Origin: CAYXAA01 sp964462985
GTDB lineage: Bacteria > Pseudomonadota > Alphaproteobacteria > Rhizobiales > Stappiaceae
DNA: 64,000 nucleotides
Direction of reading: 5' to 3'
Assembly (NCBI GenBank): GCA_964462985.1
Contig: CAYXAA010000011.1
Location: forward strand, 1 to 64,000
The notes below the pieces were generated by a model. It ran no database searches and had not been told where the DNA came from. It was given only the letters and a program-made list of their open reading frames with translations. The position numbers and the translations under genes are program-made. Positions 15,163 to 24,183 of the stretch are shown one piece after another. Position 1 is the stretch's first letter. Every line of letters begins with the position of its first letter.

Positions 15163-17088
15163 TCAATACACCCTGCAGATGCGCGGCGGAGCGCCGGGAC
15201 GAACCCAGGTTGCCTGGTCGCCGACGCCGGTCAAGTGGTAACCGCGGATGCCGTAGTCCAATTCCGGTCCGGCCGATCGATCGGGAAGAGTCACGGGCAT
15301 TAGACCAATTTCGTGAACGACGGCGACATGACGATTATTGTCGATCGTCACCGTGATCATGGAGCCGTCTTCGCAGCTGTAGTTGGCACTCACGCTTCCG
15401 AACGGGAGCATCGGCTCAGGTGAAAAAGGTGCCGGTGATACGGGAGCTGGGAGAGCGAGGGTTGGGGCCTCCCGCCGTGTCGGTGCGAGTGTCACTACTT
15501 GCTGCTCGTCCGCCGCGACATAAATCCCGATACAGCGGCCGGCCGGTGTCGAGACCAGCCAAGGATGGCCGACTACGGTCGGCTGTGTGATCTGCATGCC
15601 GGGGGCGAGTTCCGCTTGAATGCGCCGCCGACCGTCGAAGTCGATCCAGTTGACGACCACGGACTGGTTTCGTTCGTTGCGGAAGACAATTGAGGTTGGC
15701 CGATCGCTCGGAATCGAGCGAATGAATCCTTCGTCTGCACAGCCTGGACCCGCCATTGACGGCTCGGTGGCCGGATAGGTCGGTGGATATGTCGTCGAAG
15801 GCCCCTCGACGATCTGTGGCGTTGGTGCGCAGCCTTGCATGAACCGCCGCACTGGTCCGGCGCTCCCCGATAGAGAGACCGTATAGCGCCAGGCGCCGTC
15901 AATGGCGACCGAGAGATCCTCGCCGCGAACGAGAGCATTCCAGATTGGATCGGCAATCGGGATCTCGATGACGGGAAACGCCCGGCCGGTTTCGCCTGCG
16001 GACGAGGAGCCCCGTGCCTGGTATTGCCGTCTCACGTCGAGCGCCGCAAGCATCACGTCCACGGGGGCACCTTCCGCCAAGCCTTCGATAGTCTCGGCCA
16101 AGACGATCTCCGCCGCAGACGATCCGAGCGCGCAACTGGCGGAAAAGGCGACGTCGTCGGTCCCGGTCACGCCGTAGATCAGCTGTACTGCATTGCCGAC
16201 GACGTCGGTACGCCAGGCCTTCCCGTCGTAGCGATTGGGAATGGCAGTCGGGGCGGGCACGTCGACCGCGGCGGCTCCGGTCTCGGGTGCTGCAGTGCCA
16301 TCGGCCGCCGGTCTCTCCTCTTGGCCGGATGGGGCGGCTTTCGCCGTATCGGGGGCCTCGGGCGGACCCTGCACCTGCCGGCCGACCGGCGGGGCAGCTG
16401 GACCGCTGTCGGACGGGATGGCGGGACGCACATGCCGGCGCCCGTTCGCACTTACCGCCTCGTCAGCGGGGTCATCCAAGGCAAGTGTAATGATGTCATC
16501 GGCGCATAGGTCGGTTTTCCGCTCCACCACTTTGCCGCTGTCCAGTACCAATCGGATGTCGCGCTCGCATTCGATGACGCCGCCGTTGGCCGGGTCGCCT
16601 GCGATCTCGAGCACCACCGCGCCGCCCTGACGCCGGTCGATTGCGACTGGACTGCCGTCAATCTGAACGCTGCGGATCGGCGATTCGTCGTCAGCGCGGA
16701 CCATGATTCGCCTGCGCTCAACTTTCGCGGCACCCTCAAGAGCGACCTTGACTTGATAGTTTTCGGCGCAAAGGTCGATGTCCTTGCTGGTTTCGCGACC
16801 GTCGGAAAGACGGAAGCGCAATGACTGCCGGCAGGTGAAGGCTTCCCCCTCCTTGCCGACTTCGACGAACAGACTGGTGTCGCTGCGTCCGACTTCCTTC
16901 AGTCGGGTATCGCCGACAGAGACCGCGTCGACCTTGACGTCCAGGCGGTCCGTCGTGACCGAAACGATTCGGGCGTCTGCGACGGCCGGATTGGAGAACG
17001 CGACAGTCGTAACGATGGCGGCGGAGAAAACGACGCAAAGCGGTAGGACCGCGAAACGGCGACCATGGGGGCCGACGATGGAGCGCAT
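15163..17088 (-). CDS. Secreted multidomain protein with VHL-like beta domain and MliC-like C-terminus
   Basis: This is a 641-residue exported protein with a signal peptide at residues 1 to about 38. Two tandem N-terminal repeats each have a cysteine pair 21 residues apart (C86-C107, C174-C195) in a pattern C-x-D/S-I/L-R...DLCA. A Pro/Ala-rich linker (about 210-285) leads to a central domain with two cysteines. Residues about 454-528 match the beta domain of the von Hippel-Lindau protein: VNWIDFDG, LAPGMQITQP, GHPWLV. The C-terminus (about 565-641; YSCEDGSMITVTID to the final ICRVY) resembles MliC-type lysozyme inhibitors. Function is unknown; an envelope or defence role is inferred from the domains. 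The ATG is followed by a typical n-region. Confidence 0.75.
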   Translation of the reverse strand: MRSIVGPHGRRFAVLPLCVVFSAAIVTTVAFSNPAVADARIVSVTTDRLDVKVDAVSVGDTRLKEVGRSDTSLFVEVGKEGEAFTCRQSLRFRLSDGRETSKDIDLCAENYQVKVALEGAAKVERRRIMVRADDESPIRSVQIDGSPVAIDRRQGGAVVLEIAGDPANGGVIECERDIRLVLDSGKVVERKTDLCADDIITLALDDPADEAVSANGRRHVRPAIPSDSGPAAPPVGRQVQGPPEAPDTAKAAPSGQEERPAADGTAAPETGAAAVDVPAPTAIPNRYDGKAWRTDVVGNAVQLIYGVTGTDDVAFSASCALGSSAAEIVLAETIEGLAEGAPVDVMLAALDVRRQYQARGSSSAGETGRAFPVIEIPIADPIWNALVRGEDLSVAIDGAWRYTVSLSGSAGPVRRFMQGCAPTPQIVEGPSTTYPPTYPATEPSMAGPGCADEGFIRSIPSDRPTSIVFRNERNQSVVVNWIDFDGRRRIQAELAPGMQITQPTVVGHPWLVSTPAGRCIGIYVAADEQQVVTLAPTRREAPTLALPAPVSPAPFSPEPMLPFGSVSANYSCEDGSMITVTIDNNRHVAVVHEIGLMPVTLPDRSAGPELDYGIRGYHLTGVGDQATWVRPGAPPRICRVY

Positions 17089-17317
17089 GAGTGCAAGTCA
17101 CCTTCCGACGAGTGGTTGAGCCAGAGAGTGATGATTGTTTGCGGCCTTCGCAAGACCAGGCGGCACGGGCTCTCGCGGGTCGCCTGCTTGGACGCCGCTC
17201 CCGAGCCCTGCGCGTCTGCTAGCATCGTCTGAAATCGAGGGATGTCCTCGCAAATCGGGTGGCCGACGTTGAAGTGTGAGACTACCTTCGAGCGCATACA
17301 CGAGGAAAGATCTGACG

Positions 17318-18235
17318 ATGCTGACTGCCTCTCTTCCAAGCGTTGACCTGCCGGCGGCCGCGCGGACGGTAGCCGAGAGCCGTGACTATGACATCGTGCG
17401 CCGTACCCTGCAGACAATCACAGAGCATTGGCGCGAGCAGCCGCGTCTTGAGGAGCTGGCCGCTTCGGTTGGCCTGCAGCCAATTCAGTTGCAACGGGTG
17501 TTCTCGCGCTGGGCCGGGATCACGCCCAAGCAATTCCTGCAGGCGATCACGCTCGATCATGCCCGAGCGCTGTTGCACGAATCTGCCTCAATCCTCGATG
17601 CCGCCTACGAAACCGGCCTTTCCGGCCCGGGACGGCTGCACGACCTGTTCGTGACCCACGAGGCGATGACGCCCGGTGCCTATCGCGCCCGCGGCGAGGG
17701 TCTTGTGATCTCGTACGGCTTTCATGTCTCGCCGTTCGGATTGGCTCTGCTGATGGTGACGGACCACGGGCTCGCCGGGCTCGCCTTCGCCGATCCGGGC
17801 GAGGAGCATGCCGCTCTTGCCGACATGACGGCACGTTGGCCGAGGGCGACCTACGTCGAGAACATGGAGGCCACCGCATCGTATGCGGCCCGCGTGTTCG
17901 ATCCGATGCAGTGGTCGCAGGACCGGCCGCTCAAGGTTGTGCTGATCGGCACGGACTTCGAGATCCGGGTTTGGCGTACGCTGCTGCGCATTCCGGTGGG
18001 CCGTGCCACCACCTATTCCGACATCGCTGCTCGCCTCGGCAAACCGTCGGCAGCGCGTGCGGTCGGCGCTGCGGTTGGCCGCAACCCGATCTCCTTCGTG
18101 GTGCCATGCCACCGCGTGATCAGCCGCTCAGGATCGCTGTGCGGCTATCACTGGGGCCTGACGCGCAAGCGCGCGATTCTCGGCTGGGAGGCAGGGGTGA
18201 CGGGGGCCTTGCCGAACGACACCGATGCGCCCTGA
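17318..18235 (+). CDS. AraC-family regulator fused to O6-methylguanine-DNA methyltransferase
   Basis: The 305-residue protein has an AraC helix-turn-helix at about residues 30-125 (LEELAASVGLQPIQLQRVFS, then WAGITPKQFLQ) and an MGMT domain at about 140-290. The methyl-acceptor cysteine is C264 in VPCHRVI, with the downstream glycine-tryptophan of GYHWGLTRKRAIL. This is the Ada-like arrangement, but the N-terminal zinc domain of Ada, which takes methyl groups from phosphotriesters and switches on transcription, is missing. It should repair O6-methylguanine; gene activation would need another trigger. ATG 17318 is preceded by GAGGAAAG. Confidence 0.9.
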   Translation: MLTASLPSVDLPAAARTVAESRDYDIVRRTLQTITEHWREQPRLEELAASVGLQPIQLQRVFSRWAGITPKQFLQAITLDHARALLHESASILDAAYETGLSGPGRLHDLFVTHEAMTPGAYRARGEGLVISYGFHVSPFGLALLMVTDHGLAGLAFADPGEEHAALADMTARWPRATYVENMEATASYAARVFDPMQWSQDRPLKVVLIGTDFEIRVWRTLLRIPVGRATTYSDIAARLGKPSAARAVGAAVGRNPISFVVPCHRVISRSGSLCGYHWGLTRKRAILGWEAGVTGALPNDTDAP

Positions 18236-18275
18236 ACGCGAGGCGGCCGCCAGATAGTGCCATCCGGGCTGTGGA

Positions 18276-19217
18276 TTAGCGGAGTCTGGATTCGATGACG
18301 TCCCAGACCGCGGCGGCAACGTCTGGACCGCCGAGCCGCTTTACGGCGCGGATCCCGGTCGGCGCCGTCACGTTGATCTCGGTCAGCCAGCCATCGATGA
18401 CATCGATGCCGACGAGTAGAAGTCCTCGCTCTCGCAGTGCCGGACCGAGCCGTGCGCAGATTTCGCGCTCGCGATCGCTGAGATCGGCCTCGGTCGGTGC
18501 CCCGCCGCGGACCATGTTGGAGCGCAAGTCGCCAGCCGCCGGGACCCGGTTGACGGCACCGGCGAACTCGCCGTCGACCAGCAGGATGCGCTTGTCCCCG
18601 TGCCTGACATTGGGCAGGAAGCGCTGGATCACCCATGGCTCGCGAAACGTGACGGCGAAGAAGTCATAGAGCGAACCGTAGTTGAGATCGTCAGCGGTGA
18701 CGCGGAACACCGCAGCGCCGCCGTGACCGAACAGCGGTTTCATCACGATATCGCCGTGCTCGGCGCGAAAGGCATCGATCTCCGCACGGTCGCGAGTTAT
18801 TAGGGTCGGTGGCATCAGGTCAGCGAATTCGGTGACGAACAGTTTCTCCGGTGCATTGCGGACGTGAGCAGGATCGTTCACCACCAGCGTCTTGGGATGG
18901 ATCTTCTCCAGGAGGTGGGTGGCCGCGACATAGGCCATGTCGAACGGAGGATCCTGGCGCATCAGGATCACATCCATGTCGGATAGGTCGACGCGGCTCT
19001 TGTCGCCGAGCGCAAAATGGTTGCCTGGATCGTCTCGGACGGTCACCGGCTCCACGGTCGAGAACACTCGGGAGCCGATCAGAGCCAGCCGGTCAGGCGT
19101 GTAATGGTAAAGCATGTGGCCGCGCGCTTGTGCCTCCAGCATCAGCGCGAAGGCGCTGTCGCCGGCGATGTTGATCGTCGCAATATGGTCCATCTGGACG
19201 GCGACCTTGAGGGTCAT
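18276..19217 (-). CDS. gshB: Glutathione synthetase
   Basis: This 313-residue ATP-grasp enzyme joins gamma-glutamylcysteine and glycine. Matching features are [49 protein letters not shown], the ATP-grasp loop [33 protein letters not shown] and the C-terminal [13 protein letters not shown]. The ATG at 19217 has a GGGAGAG site; the frame remains open to 19253 without one. It is the last gene of the leftward rsmI-yraN-gshB series. Confidence 0.95.
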   Translation of the reverse strand: MTLKVAVQMDHIATINIAGDSAFALMLEAQARGHMLYHYTPDRLALIGSRVFSTVEPVTVRDDPGNHFALGDKSRVDLSDMDVILMRQDPPFDMAYVAATHLLEKIHPKTLVVNDPAHVRNAPEKLFVTEFADLMPPTLITRDRAEIDAFRAEHGDIVMKPLFGHGGAAVFRVTADDLNYGSLYDFFAVTFREPWVIQRFLPNVRHGDKRILLVDGEFAGAVNRVPAAGDLRSNMVRGGAPTEADLSDREREICARLGPALRERGLLLVGIDVIDGWLTEINVTAPTGIRAVKRLGGPDVAAAVWDVIESRLR

Positions 19218-19379
19218 GGTGCTCTCCCGGGGCGGGCGCGCCGCAACCGGCACGGCGGGGTCAGGATCATTGGGGCAAGATATGCGAGCCGGCTGGCGGT
19301 TTGTCCATAAGCCGTAGGAATTGGTGACGGCTAAATGGATCGAATCGCTGGTCGCAAAACCGATCTGAAGGCAGGCAGG

Positions 19380-19775
19380 TCACATCGGATCTCGGCCGCG
19401 AAAGGCGTCGCAGACGTGTTCCGGCCAACGTCGCGGCACGATCAGCACCGCATCGAAGCGCAGGGTGTAGAACACGGCCTTGGGATGCTCGGCGACGAAC
19501 ACTCTGGCGGCGGCTACAATTCGCCGCTGTGCCGCCGGCGTAATCGACTCGAGCGCTGTCGTGCGGTCGCGCCGCGCCTTTACTTCGACGAAAGCCACTA
19601 CCTTTCCGCGCTTGGCGATGATGTCGATTTCTCCGGGTCCGCGGCGGTAACGTCTGGCGAGAATGCGGTAGCCTTTGAGACGAAGCCATAGTGTGGCGAA
19701 TGTCTCTGCGGTCAAGCCGAGGCGATAGGCGCGCTGCCGTATCCTTGTCCGATCCGCGCCGTCGTTCGGTGTCAT
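19380..19775 (-). CDS. YraN-family (UPF0102) protein
   Basis: This 131-residue protein belongs to UPF0102, a nuclease-like fold related to Holliday-junction resolvases. The core GEIDIIAKRGKVVAFVEVKA holds the E-x(n)-D...E-x-K pattern, and GLTAETFATLWLRLKGYRIL precedes it. It lies 30 bases after rsmI on the same strand, as in many proteobacteria where yraN follows rsmI. Its role is not established; the fold suggests action on nucleic acid. Confidence 0.88.
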   Translation of the reverse strand: MTPNDGADRTRIRQRAYRLGLTAETFATLWLRLKGYRILARRYRRGPGEIDIIAKRGKVVAFVEVKARRDRTTALESITPAAQRRIVAAARVFVAEHPKAVFYTLRFDAVLIVPRRWPEHVCDAFRGRDPM

Positions 19776-19805
19776 CGCCCCGTCCGTCCCCCTCTGGGGA
19801 TCGCC

Positions 19806-20765
19806 TCAGTCACGGTCTGATCTGATCGCCAAAGCGCGCTGGTAGAGGATCCTGCGGTCGAGACCGGTGCTTTGTGCCACAGCCTTGGCCGCGGCGGCCG
19901 GCTTCAATCTCGTCAATGCGTCCGCGAGCAGGGCATCGGCGTCCTCGGCCGACGGCTCCGCTTCGGCGCCCGGCGGCCCGACAAGAACGACGATTTCGCC
20001 CTTGACCGGTTCCTCGGCAAACCGCTTTGCAAGCGCGGCGAGATCGCCGCGAACGAAGGTCTCGAACCGCTTCGTCAGTTCGCGGGCGATCACGGCGGGC
20101 CGGTCGGGGCCAAGCGTCCCGGCCATGGCGGCGAGCGCGGCCTCGAGCCTGTGTGGGCTTTCAAAAAACACAAGTGTTGCCGGGATTGTAGCGAGTTCAG
20201 CGAGACGCCGCGCCCGCGGGCCGGTTTTCTGCGGCAGGAACCCGGCGAAAAGTACCGTATCTGACGGTAGGCCGGCAGCAACCAAGGCGGCAAGCGGGGC
20301 GCTTGCGCCGGGGATTGGTACCACCCGATGACCGACCTGGAGAACATCTTGAACCAGTCGGTACCCGGGATCGGACACCAGCGGTGTGCCGGCGTCGGAG
20401 ACGAGTGCGATCGCCTTGCCCTCAGCAAGTGCCGCAAGAAGCCGTGGCCGCTGTCGTGCCGCATTGTGTTCGTGATAGGCAAGAAGCGGCACTTTCAGGC
20501 CGAATCGGCCGGTGAGGGTGGCGGTTACCCTCGTGTCCTCGCAGGCGATCATGTCGACAGCGGCAAGCGTTTCCAGGGCACGAAGCGTGATGTCGCCGAG
20601 ATTTCCGATCGGCGTCGACACGATGTAGAGCGCAGGCTCCAGTGGCGGCGCCGGAAAGTGCCGGTCGTCGATGAAGAACGCTCGAGTCGAACGTTCTGCG
20701 GCGGTCTTTCCGGACCTCCTTTCGGCCAGCGCTCCGTCAGGCCGTCGTCCGCCGCTGCTGGACAT
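19806..20765 (-). CDS. rsmI: 16S rRNA (cytidine-1402 2'-O) methyltransferase
   Basis: This 319-residue tetrapyrrole-methylase-fold enzyme methylates C1402 of 16S rRNA at the decoding centre. Signatures are LYIVSTPIGNLGDITLRALE, CEDTRVT, LVSDAGTPLVSDPGYRL, PIPGASAPLAALVAAGL and LVFFESPHRL with RELTKRFE. The C-terminal helix-turn-helix-like segment (AKAVAQSTGLDRRILYQRAL) is also typical. A strong AGGAG precedes ATG 20765. It is divergent from the LpoA-like gene, sharing a 210-base promoter region. Confidence 0.95.
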   Translation of the reverse strand: MSSSGGRRPDGALAERRSGKTAAERSTRAFFIDDRHFPAPPLEPALYIVSTPIGNLGDITLRALETLAAVDMIACEDTRVTATLTGRFGLKVPLLAYHEHNAARQRPRLLAALAEGKAIALVSDAGTPLVSDPGYRLVQDVLQVGHRVVPIPGASAPLAALVAAGLPSDTVLFAGFLPQKTGPRARRLAELATIPATLVFFESPHRLEAALAAMAGTLGPDRPAVIARELTKRFETFVRGDLAALAKRFAEEPVKGEIVVLVGPPGAEAEPSAEDADALLADALTRLKPAAAAKAVAQSTGLDRRILYQRALAIRSDRD

Positions 20766-20975
20766 GGTTACTCCTGTTCGATATTGGCGGCCGGATAGCC
20801 TCCGCCGCGGACCCTCGACGAGGATGGGGACGGCTTTCGAATTAGCCTACCGGTTTTTGACAGGAAACGCAGTTGCGGCCAAGATTTGCAGGCTTTTCGG
20901 CCGACGTGGGTTTACGATCGCCCGCCGCCGCGGGAGAACGGGCCGAAGCGGGAACGCATTAGCAGGAGATCGCGA

Positions 20976-22169
20976 GTGAAGCGCGTACTGTCCACCTTCC
21001 GAGGCTCCTGGCGGAGAGCATCGGTGGCGCTTGCCGTCGCCGGCCTGATCGCCGGCTGCTCCGGCTCGTCGCTCGGCGAGTTCCCCGGCTACCCCAGTAG
21101 ACCCGGCGGCCAGCCGACGCCCTCCGGCGATGTGCTCGGCACTGGCAGCGTGCGGGTTGGCCTGCTGTTGCCGCAGTCGGCAGGCGGCAGCGCCAGCTCC
21201 ATCGCCCAGGTATTCCGCAATACGGCTCAATTGGCTCTCAACGATTTCCAGGGCGCAGATATCCAGATCCTCGTCAAGGACACCCGTGGCACAGCCGAAG
21301 GCGGCAGAGCGGCTGCCCAGGCGGCGATCAGCGAGGGTGCGGAGCTGCTGCTTGGCCCCGTGTTCGCACCCGCTGTCAGCGGTGCCGGCCAGGCGGCGCG
21401 AACGTCAGGAGTGCCAGTCGTAGCGTTTTCGACAGACACCTCCGTCGCTTCGCGAGGCATCTACCTTCTCAGCTTCCTACCGGCCAATGACGTTGCGCGA
21501 ATCGTTTCCTATGCCGGTACCCAGGGCCGCAGCTCCTTCGCCGCGCTGCTGCCGGACGATGCCTACGGTGCGGTCACGGAGGCCGCCTTCCGTCAGGAGG
21601 TCGGCCGGATCGGCGCGCGAATCGTCGCCATCGAGCGGTACAGTGCTTCGAGCGGCTCCGACCTTGCCGCCAAGGCCGCAAAGCTCGCGGCAAGCGCCAG
21701 CCAGATTGACGCTCTATTCGTTCCAGCCGGCGGTCGGGTCCCAGCAAGTGTGGCGCAGGCCCTGTCCGGCACCGGCAATAGCATCAAGCTGCTCGGCAGC
21801 GGCCAGTGGGACACACCTGAGGTGCTGAATGCTCCCGCGCTCACCGGGGCATGGTTCCCGGGCCCGGATTCGTCCGGGTTCCGCACGTTCTCCCAGCGCT
21901 ATCAGAGCACCTTTGGCTCCGCGCCGCCGCGTAATGCCACGCTTGCCTATGACGCGACGATCCTGGCCGCCGGCCTAGTGCGTTCGGCCGGAGCTCAGCG
22001 ATTTTCCGACCGGGTGTTGACCAACTCAGACGGTTTTCTCGGAATCGACGGCGTCTTTCGCTTTCTGCCGAATGGCCTCAACCAGCGTGGCCTGGCCGTT
22101 TATGAGGTCACTGGCACTGGGTCCCGAACAATCTCGCCGGCGCCGCGGTCATTCGGACCGGGTTCCTGA
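20976..22169 (+). CDS. LpoA-like lipoprotein, penicillin-binding-protein activator family
   Basis: This 397-residue lipoprotein has lipobox LIAGC (C28) after a short hydrophobic signal, so it should be anchored in a membrane. The rest is a periplasmic-binding-protein type 1 fold (VRVGLLLPQSAG, GAELLLGPVFAPAVSGAGQA, GVPVVAFSTD, FAALLPDDAYGAV). This is the alphaproteobacterial version of the LpoA C-terminal domain; LpoA activates a class A penicillin-binding protein in gammaproteobacteria. The N-terminal TPR domain of LpoA is absent. GTG 20976 is chosen for its AGGAGA site. Divergence from rsmI supports the LpoA relation. Confidence 0.82.
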   Translation: MKRVLSTFRGSWRRASVALAVAGLIAGCSGSSLGEFPGYPSRPGGQPTPSGDVLGTGSVRVGLLLPQSAGGSASSIAQVFRNTAQLALNDFQGADIQILVKDTRGTAEGGRAAAQAAISEGAELLLGPVFAPAVSGAGQAARTSGVPVVAFSTDTSVASRGIYLLSFLPANDVARIVSYAGTQGRSSFAALLPDDAYGAVTEAAFRQEVGRIGARIVAIERYSASSGSDLAAKAAKLAASASQIDALFVPAGGRVPASVAQALSGTGNSIKLLGSGQWDTPEVLNAPALTGAWFPGPDSSGFRTFSQRYQSTFGSAPPRNATLAYDATILAAGLVRSAGAQRFSDRVLTNSDGFLGIDGVFRFLPNGLNQRGLAVYEVTGTGSRTISPAPRSFGPGS

Positions 22170-22177
22170 GGCGTCGC

Positions 22178-23389
22178 ATGCTCAGCGGAAAGCGGATCTT
22201 GCTCGTGGTCGGCGGCGGTATCGCTGCCTATAAATCGCTGGAATTGGTGCGGCGACTGCGGGAGCGTGGTGCACGGATCCGGGCCGTCATGACGCCCGCA
22301 GCAACGGCCTTTGTGACGCCCTTGGCCATGGGCGCCATCACCGGCGAGCGGGTGTTCACCGACCTGTTCGACCGCGACGACGAGCACGACATCGGCCATA
22401 TTCGTCTAGCGCGCGAGACCGATCTCGTGGTCGTTGCTCCCGCGACAGCGGACCTGATCGCCAAGATGGCGCTGGGTCTTGCGGGTGATCTCGCGACCGC
22501 AGTGCTGCTTGCCACCACGGCGCCGATTCTAATTGCGCCAGCGATGAACCCTGCGATGTGGGTCCATCCCGCGACGCAACGCAATGTGACGCAGCTCATG
22601 GCGGACAGACGCCGATTCGTTGGACCGAACACCGGGGAAATGGCCGAAAGCGGCGAGGCCGGCGAAGGCCGTATGGCCGAGCCGCTTGAGATCGTCGCAG
22701 CAGTGATGGACATCCTGGTGCCTACGCCGCAAGTGTTGGCTGGTCGGCGTGTTCTGGTGACCTCAGGTCCGACGCATGAGCCGATCGATCCGGTGCGCTA
22801 TATCGCCAATCGCTCTTCTGGTAAGCAGGGCCACGCCATTGCCGCTGCCGCTAGACGGGCCGGCGCCCAGGTGACGCTAATCTCCGGGCCGGTTGCGATT
22901 GCCGATCCCGAAGGTGTCACTGTGATCCGCGTCGAAAGCGCGCGCGATATGCTCCAGGCAGTCGAGGCGGCGTTGCCGGTCGACGTTGCCGTAATGGCGG
23001 CGGCCGTCGCCGATTGGCGCGTCAACACAAGGGTTGCGCAGAAGATCAAGAAGGACGGCTCCGGTCTGCCGCCACCGCTCGTGCTGACGGAGAACCCGGA
23101 TATTCTGGCCACAGTCGGCCGACATGGCACGCTGCGTCCGCGGCTTGTCGTCGGTTTCGCCGCCGAGACACAGAACCTGGTCGACAACGCCAGGGCCAAA
23201 CTGACGAAGAAAGGTGCCGATCTGATCGTGGCCAACGATGTATCGCCGGAGACGGGCGTTATGGGCGGCGATGTCAATACCGTCCGTCTCGTGACGGTGG
23301 ACGGCGTCGAAAACTGGCCGACGCTCGGCAAGGATGCCGTTGCTGAACGGCTGATCGCGGCAATCGCCGCAAGACTCGCCAAGGCATAA
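22178..23389 (+). CDS. coaBC: Bifunctional CoA biosynthesis protein CoaBC (Dfp)
   Basis: The 403-residue protein joins cysteine to 4'-phosphopantothenate (CoaB, C-terminal half) and decarboxylates the product (CoaC, N-terminal flavoprotein half). CoaC features: GGGIAAYKSLELVRRL, the catalytic histidine in HDIGHIRLARETDL, and APAMNPAMW. CoaB features: VLVTSGPTHEPIDPVRYIAN, RSSGKQGHAIA and the AAAVADWR segment. The CoaC loop that normally carries an active-site cysteine (ACG) here reads MAESGEAGEGRMAEP, with no cysteine; I recall similar loops in other alphaproteobacteria. It is eight bases after the LpoA-like gene. Confidence 0.93.
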   Translation: MLSGKRILLVVGGGIAAYKSLELVRRLRERGARIRAVMTPAATAFVTPLAMGAITGERVFTDLFDRDDEHDIGHIRLARETDLVVVAPATADLIAKMALGLAGDLATAVLLATTAPILIAPAMNPAMWVHPATQRNVTQLMADRRRFVGPNTGEMAESGEAGEGRMAEPLEIVAAVMDILVPTPQVLAGRRVLVTSGPTHEPIDPVRYIANRSSGKQGHAIAAAARRAGAQVTLISGPVAIADPEGVTVIRVESARDMLQAVEAALPVDVAVMAAAVADWRVNTRVAQKIKKDGSGLPPPLVLTENPDILATVGRHGTLRPRLVVGFAAETQNLVDNARAKLTKKGADLIVANDVSPETGVMGGDVNTVRLVTVDGVENWPTLGKDAVAERLIAAIAARLAKA

Positions 23390-23507
23390 CCAGCTCTTGG
23401 CGAAATAGACTTTCGACCAGTGCGGCAAAGGTACCCTATGGTTGCGTCTTGCGGCGCAACACGCCATGACAGAACGAAAAGTATCCGTATCGATCTTCGG
23501 AGCACCG

Positions 23508-23957
23508 ATGGCCGTTCCTGTGAAGCTGAAGCGACTGCCCCATGGCGCCGACCTGCCGCTGCCCGCCTACCAAACAGAAGAAGCCGCCGGGCTCGACCTT
23601 TTGGCTGCCGTCGAGGCGGCGGTCGTGCTCCAGCCCGGCGAGCGCGCACTGGTCCCAACCGGCATCGCCGTGGCGTTGCCGCCGCACACGGAAGCGCAGG
23701 TGCGGCCGCGGTCGGGTCTCGCCGTCAAGTACGGGATAACGGTGCTCAACGCGCCAGGTACCATCGACGCGGATTATCGCGGTGAGATCAAGGTTCCGCT
23801 GATTAACCTTGGTCAGGAGCCTTACCGCATCGAACGTGGCAGCCGCATCGCGCAGATGGTTGTGGCGCCCGTGACTCGTGCGGCCCTGATTGAGGTCCCG
23901 GATCTCGACAGCACTGGCCGTGGAAGCGGTGGATTCGGATCGACGGGAACCCATTGA
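23508..23957 (+). CDS. dut: dUTP diphosphatase
   Basis: This 149-residue trimeric dUTPase hydrolyses dUTP to dUMP. All five motifs are present: [23 protein letters not shown] with the catalytic aspartate D87, RIAQMVV and the C-terminal arm [14 protein letters not shown] 23508 is preferred because [11 protein letters not shown] matches family N-termini and a CGGAG site precedes it; upstream starts at 23442 and 23466 are possible. It lies downstream of coaBC, a common proteobacterial arrangement. Confidence 0.95.
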   Translation: MAVPVKLKRLPHGADLPLPAYQTEEAAGLDLLAAVEAAVVLQPGERALVPTGIAVALPPHTEAQVRPRSGLAVKYGITVLNAPGTIDADYRGEIKVPLINLGQEPYRIERGSRIAQMVVAPVTRAALIEVPDLDSTGRGSGGFGSTGTH

Positions 23958-24183
23958 GCCACTTCAGCGGGTCTTTAGCACTGGCTTTTTCTGGACGAGA
24001 TGCAATTGCTCCGCCTCGGTTGTTTTCGCAATACGTTTGCTTCGGCCGGCCGACAATCGCCGGTTTGGCCCTCGCCGTCGCTGCTCTATCAGCCTAGATT
24101 GTCGACAAACCGGTCGCGTTGCGCGTCCGGACAAGCGACCGCGCGTTCGACGAGCACGTGCGGTGAATGACGGGGAGAAAATC

